This document shows, piece by piece, positions 18,172-27,358 of a DNA stretch of 64,000 nucleotides; position 1 is the stretch's first letter; every line of letters starts with the position of its first letter. The stretch covers positions 62,001 through 126,000 of the forward strand of contig SFGY01000007.1 of assembly GCA_004556455.1 (NCBI GenBank). The letters run 5' to 3'. The stretch comes from Clostridiales bacterium (GTDB taxonomy: Bacteria; Bacillota; Clostridia; Saccharofermentanales; DTU023). The position numbers and the translations under genes are program-made. The notes below the pieces were generated by a model. That model was not told the origin of the DNA, did not search any database, and worked only from the letters and a program-made list of their open reading frames with translations.

Positions 18172-19404
18172 TTAATCCAGCTTTTGCCCACAGTCAGGGC
18201 AGAATTTAGGCCTGGGTGACCCCAGCGCATGGCCACAGTTCGGACAGAATTCTCCCGCCTGGGCTTCGGGACGTTTCGCGCCACAGTTGGAGCAGAATTT
18301 TCCACCTCCGTTTTGAGCCTGGCACTGAGGGCAAGTCCAGGCATCCGCAGCAGCAGCGTTCGCTGCAGCGCCGCCGTGCTGAGCGGCTCCATTCCCGGCT
18401 TCCCTCTGCATCTGCGCCTGATTGGCCTGGGAGGCCATGCCCATCATGTTGCCGCCGGCATTCATGCCGATGCCCATGCCCATAAAGGTCGCCCCCGCTC
18501 CTGCTTCGTTAGAGCCTGCCGCCTCGAGACCACGGGCGATGGAACCCTGCACATAGCCTTCGCGCACATTGGGATCGCCCAGCATCGCGCCCTTGTTACG
18601 CATATTGATGAGTTCTTTGGATTCATCATCGTAGCTGATGCTGCTGATGCCGACTGAAACGACCTCAATGCCGCGCAGTTTCGTCCAGTCCTCGTCGAGC
18701 GTCGTATCCATATAGCGCGAGAGTTCGCGCATTTTAGAGGTCACCTGGGAAATACGGATGCCATCAACGGACATCTGATTCATCGAGCTTTGCAGGGCCT
18801 CCAGGAATTCCGCGAGGTACTGTTCGTTAATCTCATCGATGTGGACATTGCGGGCGTTGCGCGGCAGGGCCTGCTGGTAAAAGAGAATAGGGTCGACCAC
18901 GCGGATCGAATAAGTTCCGAAACAGCGCAGAAAGAGTTCTGCATTGTAGAAATTATCAAAATATTGCAGGGGGTTCGGCGTACCAAATTTAATGCCTTTG
19001 ATTTCCTGCAGATTGATGTAGTACACCACCTGTTTCGTGGGGTTTGCGCCGCCAAATTTAAAACGCTGCCAGCTCTCCTTCACCGAGTCCTTCAGGGAGC
19101 CGTTGAAAAGCGAGGGCAAAGAGGAATTATCTACTTTAAAGACGCCGGGCTCTGCAGCATAGTCCACGATTTTACCATTATCGACGAGCAGAGCCGCCTG
19201 CATGTCGTAGACATGGATCAGCGAGCCGTTGGAAATGGCATCCTCTGTCCCCCGGGTATTGCTGTCGCGGCGATCGCCCTTGCGCACCCGCACGCCTTCA
19301 CAGCACACCACGCCTTCGCCCATCTCGGCAGGCTCGATCGCCTCCAGCCACTGATCGCCAAGGCTGCCGCCCACGGCGCCCGCAAATGCTTTAATAAGTC
19401 CCAT
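18172..19404 (-). CDS. SPFH-domain protein with C-terminal zinc ribbons (YdjI-like)
   Basis: A 410-residue protein: N-terminal MGLIKAFAGAVGGSLGDQW typical of the YdjI branch, an SPFH/band-7 domain (about 60-300), a Met/Gly/Ala-rich segment, and two zinc ribbons (CPQCQAQ...CSNCGAKR and CPNCGHA...CPDCGQK). A GGGAGG site six bases before the ATG at 19404 excludes the longer in-frame start. It is the first gene of the trio. In Bacillus this module carries a PspA paralogue (YdjF); none is present here. Confidence 0.87.
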   Translation of the reverse strand: MGLIKAFAGAVGGSLGDQWLEAIEPAEMGEGVVCCEGVRVRKGDRRDSNTRGTEDAISNGSLIHVYDMQAALLVDNGKIVDYAAEPGVFKVDNSSLPSLFNGSLKDSVKESWQRFKFGGANPTKQVVYYINLQEIKGIKFGTPNPLQYFDNFYNAELFLRCFGTYSIRVVDPILFYQQALPRNARNVHIDEINEQYLAEFLEALQSSMNQMSVDGIRISQVTSKMRELSRYMDTTLDEDWTKLRGIEVVSVGISSISYDDESKELINMRNKGAMLGDPNVREGYVQGSIARGLEAAGSNEAGAGATFMGMGIGMNAGGNMMGMASQANQAQMQREAGNGAAQHGGAAANAAAADAWTCPQCQAQNGGGKFCSNCGAKRPEAQAGEFCPNCGHALGSPRPKFCPDCGQKLD

Positions 19405-19835
19405 CTTAAACCTCCCAAAATTGCACAGGGCGGCCACCTGTGGCCGTCGTTAAAAGGCAACGATAATAATATAAAAAATAATAGCAAAAAGGCTATCACT
19501 TTGCAGCAAATCCCAGTTCACTTTGCAGAAAAACACAGCTCGCAGGAATCGCGCTGATAGCAAACCTCACGTTGCAGCAAATCTCTGTTTGAAGAAATCA
19601 CCGCTCGCAGAAATCAAAGAATAATAAGCGCCCCTCCCTTTTCATCAAAGCCTATAAGCCTTCATCAGAGTCTTAAACCTTCATTAAACCTTTCAAAGCT
19701 TCGTCAAAACCTTTAAAATTATTGTCAAAACCTTCAAAATTGTTTGAGAGTTCTGTTTTTTTGTCGTGAAAAGCGTATAATGGACGAAGTTAGACAAAAT
19801 ATGTCCACTTTGATAAGTTGATAAGGAGGATTGCT
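19405..19835. other. Divergent intergenic region rich in short repeats
   Basis: About 430 bases between the SPFH operon and the acyl-CoA dehydrogenase gene. The left half has degenerate GCAGAAATC/GCAGCAAATC words, the right half a 20-bp tandem repeat. TATAAT at 19776-19781 is a good -10 box for the plus-strand gene, but no -35 at 17 bases is evident. GACA-AAATA-TGTC (19793-19805) is a small inverted repeat just downstream. Confidence 0.55.
19641..19740. repeat. Five degenerate 20-bp tandem repeats
   Basis: Units begin near 19641, 19661, 19680, 19700 and 19720 and follow the pattern TTCATCAAAACCTTTAAAAC with several substitutions. The roughly 20-bp period equals about two helical turns. They end 35 bases before the TATAAT box of the dehydrogenase gene. 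Confidence 0.7.
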
Positions 19836-21752
19836 ATGCTGTATCAATGTACTGAAGCGCATGAAGCGTTCCGGAAGAAGGTTCGCAGCTTTGCTGAAGG
19901 AGAAATCAAGTCACTCGCTTTCAGCCTGGATCAGAACGATCAGTTTCCGGACGAGATCGTCAAAAAGATGGGGGAGCTTGGCCTGATGGGGATCCCCTAT
20001 CCGAAGGAATACGGTGGCGCCGGCCTCGATGCCATTTACTACGCCATCGCCGTTGAAGAACTCTCCCGCGTGGATGGCGGGGTAGGCGTGATCTGCTCCG
20101 CCCACACCTCACTCGGCAGCTATCCTATCGCCGCCTTCGGCACGGATGAGCAGAAAAAGAAATATCTGACTCCCCTGGCCAAAGGTGAAAAGCTCGGGGC
20201 CTTCGGCCTGACCGAGCCCAATGCCGGTTCCGATGCCGGCGGCACCGAAACCATTGCCGAACTCGACGGGGACTTCTATATCCTTAACGGCGGCAAAGTT
20301 TTCATCACGAACGCGCCCAAAGCCGACACTTATGTCGTTTTTGCCGTGACCACTCCGGGCATCGGCGTCAAAGGCATTTCCGCCTTCATTGTGGAAAAAG
20401 GCTGGGAAGGTTTCAGCTTCGGCGATCCCTACGACAAGATGGGCATCCGCTCCTCCTCCACCGCCGAACTTATCTTCAACAACGTCAAAGTGCCTAAGGA
20501 AAACCTGCTGGGCAAAGAGGGCCAGGGCTTCCGCATTGCCATGGAGACCCTCGATGGCGGCCGTATCGGCATCGCCTCTCAGGCTCTCGGCATCGGCCAG
20601 GGCGCCTATGAAGCGGCTCTCGCCTACGCCAAAGAGCGCGTCCAGTTCGGCAAGCCCATCGCTTTCCAGCAAAATCTCAGCTTTAAGCTCGCCGACATGG
20701 CCACCCAGCTGCGCGCTTCCCGCCTGATGATCTACTCCGCAGCCGAGCTGAAGAGCAATCACCAGCCTTACAGCATGGAAGCCGCCATGGCCAAGCTCTA
20801 TGCCTCCGACTGCACCCACAAAATTGTCGACGAAGCCCTGCAAATTCATGGCGGCAGCGGCTTTATCAAGGGCATTGATGTCGAGCGCTTCTACCGCGAC
20901 GCCAAGATCACGATGATCTATGAGGGCACCAACGAAATCATGCGGCTCGTCATTGCCAATCACATCATTGGCCGCCCGCCGAAAAAGGCCAGGGCTGTCG
21001 TCGAAAAAGCTGAGCCCATCACCGGCATCCGCAAAAACCAGATTTTCACAGGTACGCCCCAGGAAGCTGTCGACCAACTCGTCGCCGCTCTGAAAAAAGA
21101 CGGTTATGACTTCAGCGTCGGCATTCCTGTCGATACCCCCATCGTCGATGCCGAACGTGTCGTCTCTGTTGGCAAGGGCATTGGCGACAAGGCCAATATG
21201 GACGTCGCGAGAAAGCTCGCTCACGCGGCAGGCGCGGCCCTCGGCTCCTCCCGTCCCGTCGCCGAAACGCTGAAATACGTTCCGCTCAACCGTTATGTCG
21301 GCATGTCCGGCCAGAAATTCCGCGGCAACCTCTACTTTGCCCTCGGAATCTCCGGCGCCAACCAGCACCTCCGTGGCATTAAGGACGCCAGCACGATCGT
21401 TGCCATCAACACCAATGCAGGCGCACCCATCTTCAAGAACTGCGATTACGGCATCGTCGGCGATATGCACGAGATCATGCCGCTGCTCATTAAGGCCTTT
21501 GGCGAAGGCGAGAAGAAGCCTGCTCCGGCCTTCAAGCGCAAGAGAAGAGCCCTGCCGAAGAAGCTCGCCCCCGTCGGCGTCTGGGTCTGCATGGGCTGCG
21601 GACATGAGTACGATCCCAAATACGGCGATCCCGAAAACGGCGTCGCCCCCGGTACCGAATTTGAGCGTATCCCGGACGACTGGGTCTGCCCCGAATGCAA
21701 TAAGGAAAAATCGCACTACATCAAAGTTCAGTTCCAGAAGAACCGCAGCTAA
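19836..21752 (+). CDS. Acyl-CoA dehydrogenase-EtfA-rubredoxin fusion
   Basis: A 638-residue, three-part flavoprotein. Residues 1-380 are a short-chain acyl-CoA dehydrogenase (GLTEPNAGSDAGG, RIGIASQALG, and IYEGTNEI with the usual catalytic Glu). Residues about 400-560 match the FAD-binding C-terminal domain of ETF alpha (RYVGMSGQKFRG, GISGANQHLRG, DYGIVGD). Residues 580-630 are a rubredoxin with C585, C588, C618 and C621. Electrons could pass from the acyl-CoA to the flavins and then to rubredoxin within one chain, and on to the flavodiiron protein encoded next. AAGGAGG precedes the ATG at 19836. Similar fusions are, as far as I recall, known in anaerobes. Confidence 0.93.
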   Translation: MLYQCTEAHEAFRKKVRSFAEGEIKSLAFSLDQNDQFPDEIVKKMGELGLMGIPYPKEYGGAGLDAIYYAIAVEELSRVDGGVGVICSAHTSLGSYPIAAFGTDEQKKKYLTPLAKGEKLGAFGLTEPNAGSDAGGTETIAELDGDFYILNGGKVFITNAPKADTYVVFAVTTPGIGVKGISAFIVEKGWEGFSFGDPYDKMGIRSSSTAELIFNNVKVPKENLLGKEGQGFRIAMETLDGGRIGIASQALGIGQGAYEAALAYAKERVQFGKPIAFQQNLSFKLADMATQLRASRLMIYSAAELKSNHQPYSMEAAMAKLYASDCTHKIVDEALQIHGGSGFIKGIDVERFYRDAKITMIYEGTNEIMRLVIANHIIGRPPKKARAVVEKAEPITGIRKNQIFTGTPQEAVDQLVAALKKDGYDFSVGIPVDTPIVDAERVVSVGKGIGDKANMDVARKLAHAAGAALGSSRPVAETLKYVPLNRYVGMSGQKFRGNLYFALGISGANQHLRGIKDASTIVAINTNAGAPIFKNCDYGIVGDMHEIMPLLIKAFGEGEKKPAPAFKRKRRALPKKLAPVGVWVCMGCGHEYDPKYGDPENGVAPGTEFERIPDDWVCPECNKEKSHYIKVQFQKNRS

Positions 21753-21898
21753 ACCTGGGTCTCTCGTCCGCAGATTCCGGTACCCGGCTGCAAACTCAAA
21801 GACGCGGCCCATGGGAAGGCGGATCTGCGTGCCTACCCACCGGGAATACCTCAACTAATGATCAGATGATGAGCAGAAATGCTCAGAAAGGAAATTTT

Positions 21899-23119
21899 AT
21901 GAATAACGTTCGCAAAGTCTGTGACGATCTCTACTGGGTCGGTGCTAATGACCACCGCACCGCCCTTTTCGAAAACATTTTCCCCATCCCCCGCGGCGTG
22001 TCCTACAACTCCTACGTGCTGCTGGACGAAAAAACCGCGGTCTTCGATTCCGTCGACTGGAATTATGGCAATGAGTACCTGCACAATGTTGAAGAGACCC
22101 TTGCCGGCCGTCCACTCGATTACATCATCGTCAACCATATGGAGCCGGATCACTGCGCCTCCGTCGGCCTGATGCATCAGGCCCATCCGGAAGCCACCAT
22201 TGTCTCCACCGAGCAGGCCTTCCAGATGATGGATCAATTCCAGTTTGACTTTGGCGATGCGAAAAAACAGGTTGTCAACGAATTTGACACCCTCTCGCTC
22301 GGCAAACACAATCTGCTCTTTGTCTACGCCCCCATGGTTCACTGGCCTGAGGTCATGATGACCTTTGACACGACCAATGGCGTGCTCTTCTCGGCCGACG
22401 CTTTCGGCACCTTCGGCGCTCTGGACGGCGTGCTCTTCAACGACGAAGTCAACTTTGAGCGCGACTGGCTGCCCGATGCCCGACGTTACCTCACCAATAT
22501 TGTTGGCAAGTACGGACCGCAAGTTCAGGCCATTCTCGCCAAAGCCGGCACCATCGACATCAAAATGCTCTGCCCGCTGCACGGCCCGGTCTGGAGAAGC
22601 AATCTCGGCTGGTTCATCGACAAATACGACAAATGGAGCAAATACGAACCCGAAGAAAAGGGCGTCATGATCGCTTATGCCTCCATGTACGGCCACACGG
22701 CCTACACCGCCCAGGTTCTCGCTTCTTTGCTGCACGAGCGCGGCGTGCACAATGTCGCCGTTTACGACGTCTCCAACACCCATATGTCGCAGCTCGTTTC
22801 CGAGACCTTCCGTCTCAGCCATGTCGTCCTAGCCTCAGTGACCTACAACCTCGGCATCTACCCCATCATGCACAACTACCTCATGGATCTGGCTGCCCTC
22901 AACGTGCAGAACCGCACTTTCGCCCTGATCGAAAACGGCACCTGGGCTGCCAAATCCGGCGACCTCATGGAAGAACTGCTCAACACGCAGTGCAAGACCA
23001 TGGACATCATGAGTGACCGTGTCACCGTCAACTCTGCCCTCAACGAAGGCAACCGCAGCGACATGGAAGCCCTCGCCGACGCCCTCGCCGAAGACATCCT
23101 CGGCAAAAAGAGCAAGTAA
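21899..23119 (+). CDS. Flavodiiron protein (FprA-type O2/NO reductase)
   Basis: A 406-residue cytoplasmic protein with a metallo-beta-lactamase-like diiron domain (ligands H80, E82, D84, H85 in HMEPDH; H148; D167; His in LHGPVW) and a C-terminal flavodoxin domain (YASMYGHTAY for FMN phosphate). Class A flavodiiron proteins reduce O2 to water, or NO to N2O, with electrons from rubredoxin. It lies 146 bases after the dehydrogenase fusion, which supplies a rubredoxin domain. AAAGGAAA supports the ATG at 21899. It protects anaerobes from oxygen, and a terminator follows. Confidence 0.94.
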   Translation: MNNVRKVCDDLYWVGANDHRTALFENIFPIPRGVSYNSYVLLDEKTAVFDSVDWNYGNEYLHNVEETLAGRPLDYIIVNHMEPDHCASVGLMHQAHPEATIVSTEQAFQMMDQFQFDFGDAKKQVVNEFDTLSLGKHNLLFVYAPMVHWPEVMMTFDTTNGVLFSADAFGTFGALDGVLFNDEVNFERDWLPDARRYLTNIVGKYGPQVQAILAKAGTIDIKMLCPLHGPVWRSNLGWFIDKYDKWSKYEPEEKGVMIAYASMYGHTAYTAQVLASLLHERGVHNVAVYDVSNTHMSQLVSETFRLSHVVLASVTYNLGIYPIMHNYLMDLAALNVQNRTFALIENGTWAAKSGDLMEELLNTQCKTMDIMSDRVTVNSALNEGNRSDMEALADALAEDILGKKSK

Positions 23120-23153
23120 GCCTCCAGAGCAAAAAGAGCAAATAAGCCTCCAG
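23103..23153. repeat. 26-bp tandem duplication across the FprA stop codon
   Basis: The sequence from 23103 through the stop codon to 23128 is repeated at 23129-23153 with one change (AAGTAAG to AAATAAG). The second copy also contains an in-frame-looking stop. Confidence 0.85.
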
Positions 23154-23174
23154 CCTGCTTAAAGCTAAACAAAA

Positions 23175-23222
23175 GGACGGCCTCTCAAAAACACGAAAGT
23201 GTTGAGGGGCAGTCCTCTTTTT
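23175..23222 (+). terminator. Rho-independent terminator after FprA
   Basis: GGAC, CCTCTCAA and ACAC pair with GTGT, TTGAGGGG and GTCC around a GAAA loop, followed by TCTTTTT. Confidence 0.88.
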
Positions 23223-23269
23223 ATGCCCAGCAATCTCAGACTGAACCCTTACGCAATAAATAAAAAACA

Positions 23270-24250
23270 CTATTGTAATAATAGTTTTCGCAATGAAGAA
23301 CTCTTATCTTGCGTCATGTCAAAGGCTCCGTCAAAAGCCAGATAAGTCTGTGAAAGGGGTACATAAAGAATTTCTATTTCATAACCTTCCTCTATTTCAA
23401 TGAACAAGTGGAGGTTCCCTTTTTGCAAGTTCGCAGCAGTCTTATCATCTTCGGAAAGCACCTCAATCTCACCCTCTGTGCCTATTATCTCAGAGCGTAA
23501 CCTAATGCTTTCTTCGGTCACTTTACTGAAGTCGTAAGATTCACGTTTCAACTGGCTGACTTTTTCATGATTACTGGGTAAATCTTGCCATCTTAAGTCA
23601 TTTAAAACCTGCTGCAAACGTTGACTTTGTTTGTCGTAACCTATATTTTTGCAATCCCTGATATTTTCAATGATTTTCACAATTGTATTTTGTTCTTTGA
23701 TCAGGCGGATCAGTGAACCGTCCTGACCTCGAACCTCAATTTTTATCACTTTTTGTGGACATTCGTACTTCATTAATGCAGCATTAATGGTGGTTCCCTC
23801 CGGGATGCTGATCTCATATCCCTTTGTGCATATGAGGTGATATGAGCCTTGGTTTTTCAATATAAGAATGGCATTGCTTCTGGGATAATTTGCATAACGA
23901 TATACTTTACTTCCTACTAGTTCCCAACACGCTCCTCCTGGTGCGCTCGTGACATCTCCAACATATTCCCCGATATCCTTATCACATATTGAAATATCTT
24001 CTTCTCTTAAAGGCAGATTAAACCGAAGTCGATCTTCACGAGTGGCCACACGATATTCCAGGTCATCAAGATGATCAATATGAAGAGGACCTATCCCTGA
24101 CGGGAGTACCAAATCCTTGTCGCACAAAAGCATGGTGTCGGAATGATGATGACAGGATGTACAAATTTCCTCAAACAAAATAAAGAGTGCCCCCAAGGCT
24201 ATGAGAAAACATATAAATAATAAGATGCGTTTTGAACCTTGTTTTATCAT
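23270..24250 (-). CDS. Membrane-anchored protein of unknown function
   Basis: A 326-residue protein I do not recognise. An N-terminal membrane segment (residues 9-27) is followed by a cysteine/histidine cluster (CTSCHHH, residues 30-36) and a soluble, probably extracellular region with scattered cysteines and a charged C-terminal half. The gene is clearly AT-richer than those to the left, and no strong ribosome site precedes the ATG at 24250, so the start is uncertain. Like the neighbouring frameshifted protease gene, it may be acquired DNA. Confidence 0.55.
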   Translation of the reverse strand: MIKQGSKRILLFICFLIALGALFILFEEICTSCHHHSDTMLLCDKDLVLPSGIGPLHIDHLDDLEYRVATREDRLRFNLPLREEDISICDKDIGEYVGDVTSAPGGACWELVGSKVYRYANYPRSNAILILKNQGSYHLICTKGYEISIPEGTTINAALMKYECPQKVIKIEVRGQDGSLIRLIKEQNTIVKIIENIRDCKNIGYDKQSQRLQQVLNDLRWQDLPSNHEKVSQLKRESYDFSKVTEESIRLRSEIIGTEGEIEVLSEDDKTAANLQKGNLHLFIEIEEGYEIEILYVPLSQTYLAFDGAFDMTQDKSSSLRKLLLQ

Positions 24251-24520
24251 ATATATTTTATATTCGTGGATATAATGCTTTCTTAAAAAGTTACATTAAA
24301 GTAAAAACATCAATAAGGTACAAATCCTCACATTTTGCTACTTGGTAAGCATTAGGCTAAGAACATGTCCAAAATAACCTAAAACATGCGTTTCGGATTC
24401 TTTTGTGTGACTTAGGTCAAGAACTCAGATAATATCAAAATAGCCATGTCAATTTTGATAACTTTTTCTGCCTCTCATCGAAAAAAAGCATCCTATATCA
24501 TTACGTAAAAATATATTTTA

Positions 24521-25737
24521 TTAATCAAGCTGCGCGACATTTCCAACCCAATTATAGACAATACCGCTGGGGGTCGTATAAGTATTAGCATAGCTAATAG
24601 CAATTTTGGAGGGATAATTTGAATCAACTATTTCAATATAGTAATAAGCAGGATTATCCTGATCGTAATAATTATTGTAAAATCCTCGGAGAGCAACAAA
24701 ATGCCCTAAATCCAGTTGCTTTGATTTACTAAGGTACAGAGGCTTGTTTGGCCACTTAGTATTCGATTTTCTATTTGATTCCAACTCCAAATGCCAGCAA
24801 CATAATCAAAAGTGTGGTCTGGATATTCACTTCGTTGCGAGGTTTCGTTCGTCATGATTTCGGCACATTCAAAAGAGTTGCGGGGATAAAAGCTGTATTT
24901 ATTAGCTAGATCTAAGTAAAGACCCGCTGCAGAATAAGCTGATGCTTTTTCTCCAGCCCTCAAGTATTCAAGACAAATGGAAATGCCGTTCAACCAACAA
25001 GTACCATAAACTTCATTATCTGGAGCAACGCCACGGCTATAGAATACCGGATCTAAAACAGGCATATCTACAAGGCTATTCCCATATTTAAGAAATTCTT
25101 CAGAAGAAATGTACCTACTGGCTAAAAAAAGCTGAGAATCACAACACGAATCATTCATTCCTTCGGATTTTCCATTCTCTTTGTCAAAATGCTTAAATTC
25201 TTCTGCTGAAAGTAATTCATCAGCCTTAACGTTATCATTTTCAACAAAAATAGACTTGACAAAATGGTTATATATTGCATATACATTTCCTTTATATCGA
25301 ACAAATTCAACGCTTTGCCCAGACGGAAAATCAAAAACCTCTGGCTGATTATGCATGTCTAAAATCGTTTGACTCATTTGATTATTCTGTTTGCTAATCA
25401 CAATGAGGGTTCGAATTGCATTATTACTGTATATAAAATAGTAAAAGATATCATTCGAATGCTTAGCATCAATTTGCTTTAGTTTTGTACCTTGAGACAG
25501 ATACAAACTTTGATCCACAGCAGGGAAGCCTAATGCATTCATTAAACCCGGTGTGAGAGAATCAAAAACAAATTTTGCGTGTTTTTCAACTTCCTCCGGC
25601 ACCTCATTCGAGCGTAAAAAAGTTACAGGCATTTTTATTGTATTGAAACTATCATTAGCAGCTCTAACAACATGTTGTCCCGATCCAAATACGACTAAAA
25701 CGAGCAAAAAACAGAGAATAGCTCTAAATATTTTCAT
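24521..25737 (-). pseudogene. Secreted papain-like cysteine protease gene with frameshift
   Basis: Two overlapping frames together read one secreted protein of about 405 residues. The first (from 25737, ribosome site GAGGAGGG) has a signal peptide and a GTCWLNG motif whose Cys (C247) is the likely nucleophile; the second supplies LDLGHFVALRG with the expected catalytic His and IEIVDSN. They are offset by -1 near 24743-24755 (minus-strand GGCCAAACAAGCC). No classical slippery sequence is present, so a one-base deletion or a sequencing error is most likely. The fold resembles C39/C47-type proteases. The region is AT-rich. Confidence 0.7.
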
Positions 25738-25910
25738 TTTACCCTCCTCATAAAATGTAAAAATGCTTGCTAAAATTTTGAAATACTTAACAATTAAATT
25801 TTCAAAAATATTATATTCTATTGTATTATTTTCTGTCAAATATTGGTTAGAACTCATCATTTTATGTTTCACAGGTGCTCAGGCAGTAGCAATACTATTA
25901 GATTTCGTCT

Positions 25911-26025
25911 AAAATCGAATCAGATTCCGGAATTGACGGAAAATTGAATGGGAATCTTAAATGAACCAAACGTAGAATCAGATTCCTGAATGTACGGAAC
26001 GTAGAATCAGATCCCTGAAGGACGC
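25911..26025. repeat. Three copies of a 27-30 bp repeat before the DUF4143 ATPase gene
   Basis: Units at 25911-25940, 25971-25998 and 25999-26025 share the core GAATCAGATTCCTGAA (one copy has CCGG, one CCCTG) followed by an ACGG/GACG word. The last ends five bases before the start codon of the ATPase gene, overlapping its ribosome site. Confidence 0.75.
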
Positions 26026-26030
26026 AAGAT

Positions 26031-27251
26031 ATGACATATATCAGACGCGAAATCGAAGAACACGTTAAAACTTTAGTTCATTCTTTTAAGGTCGTATTGG
26101 TAACCGGACCCCGGCAGGTTGGCAAATCAACCTTATTAAAGGAATTATTTCAAGACCAATATCGCTATGTCAGTTTAGACGACATCAACGAAGTTCAAAG
26201 CGCACGGCTGGATCCTAAGCTCTTTTTCATTAACCACCCTGGAAAACTGATTATTGATGAGGTTCAGCTTTGCCCGGAACTTTTCCCTGAAATCAAACGC
26301 CTCGTCGACCAGAACGAAAACAGTGGACAGTTTATCCTGACTGGCTCTCAGACTTTTTCTCTCATGGCCAATGTCAGCGAAAGTCTGGCAGGGCGTGTAG
26401 GGTTAATCGAACTTAAGCCCTTATCGACGCGGGAGATCCTGGGAAAGGGAAAAAAAGAACCTTTCAAGCCCTCCATGGAAAAAATAAACTCAATCGTACC
26501 TGAGATCTCATACCCTGAACTTTGGAAAATCATTCACCGGGGTTCCCTGCCTGAACTTTATCGCCAGCCGTCTCTCCAAGCCGAAAGTTATTACGCTTCC
26601 TATGTCTCAACCTTTATTCAAAGAGACGTCCGGCAAATAACTGCGATTCAGAATTTAAGTCTGTTTAATCGCTTTATTTCTGTTCTGGCTGCACGAATAA
26701 GCCAGGAACTCAATTATTCCAGCATCGCTCAGGAAGTTGGGGTCGACCAGAAAACGATAAAATCCTGGATAGGCATACTGGAAGCAAGTGGCATTGTTTA
26801 TATTATCCAGACTTTTTCAAACAATCAGCTCAAACGAGTCACCAAAGCTCCTGTCCTGTACTTTTTTGACACAGGTCTCGCCGCCTATCTTGGCCGGTGG
26901 AAAACTCCGGAAACTTTGCAGAACGGAGCCTATTCGGGCGCTATTTTAGAAAATTACTGTGTCTCAGAAATTATCAAATCCTACAGCAACCAAGGTGTCG
27001 TCCATTATCCCCTGTTTTTCTATCGCGACAAAGATCAAAGGGAAATTGACTTGATTATTGAAGAATCAGGTACCCTTTATCCCATAGAAATCAAGTCATC
27101 CGCCAGCCCTCAGCCAGCCATGACCCGGCACATGGCCATCCTGGAAAAAGCCCAGGGTTTTAGGCTGGGCTTAAAGACCATCCTGGCCCAGGTCGATCGT
27201 TATTACTTGCTGAGCGAAGACACCCTCGTCTGCCCGATTAAAGATATTTAA
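26031..27251 (+). CDS. AAA ATPase with DUF4143 C-terminal domain
   Basis: A 406-residue protein with Walker A GPRQVGKST (residues 26-34), Walker B KLIIDEVQL, sensor-like LTGSQTFSL, a central wHTH-like region (SIAQEVGVDQKTIKSW), and a C-terminal nuclease-like DUF4143 domain with FYRDKDQREIDLIIEE and PIEIKSS, resembling a PD-(D/E)xK core. These proteins are abundant and variable in gut and oral anaerobes; their role is unsettled. GAAGGA lies a few bases before the ATG. Three repeats precede it. Confidence 0.88.
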   Translation: MTYIRREIEEHVKTLVHSFKVVLVTGPRQVGKSTLLKELFQDQYRYVSLDDINEVQSARLDPKLFFINHPGKLIIDEVQLCPELFPEIKRLVDQNENSGQFILTGSQTFSLMANVSESLAGRVGLIELKPLSTREILGKGKKEPFKPSMEKINSIVPEISYPELWKIIHRGSLPELYRQPSLQAESYYASYVSTFIQRDVRQITAIQNLSLFNRFISVLAARISQELNYSSIAQEVGVDQKTIKSWIGILEASGIVYIIQTFSNNQLKRVTKAPVLYFFDTGLAAYLGRWKTPETLQNGAYSGAILENYCVSEIIKSYSNQGVVHYPLFFYRDKDQREIDLIIEESGTLYPIEIKSSASPQPAMTRHMAILEKAQGFRLGLKTILAQVDRYYLLSEDTLVCPIKDI

Positions 27252-27358
27252 CTGGCCGACCCGCCTGTTTCGCACAACCTGCCTCAACGTGCTGTTTTTA
27301 CCCGCGGAGTAGAATGCTATGTTGAACACTTAAGAACTCTTTTGCACTCAGTTGACGT

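Noticed and set aside
20109..21854. A 581-codon minus-strand open frame
   Set aside because: It is antisense to the acyl-CoA dehydrogenase fusion, whose codon bias keeps the reverse frame open; it has no recognisable domain.
21851..22822. A 323-codon minus-strand open frame
   Set aside because: Antisense shadow of the flavodiiron gene, without ribosome site or family resemblance.
24706..24790. Programmed frameshifting in the papain-like protease gene
   Set aside because: The shift is -1, but the overlap sequence has no X-XXY-YYZ heptamer; a simple deletion or error is more likely.
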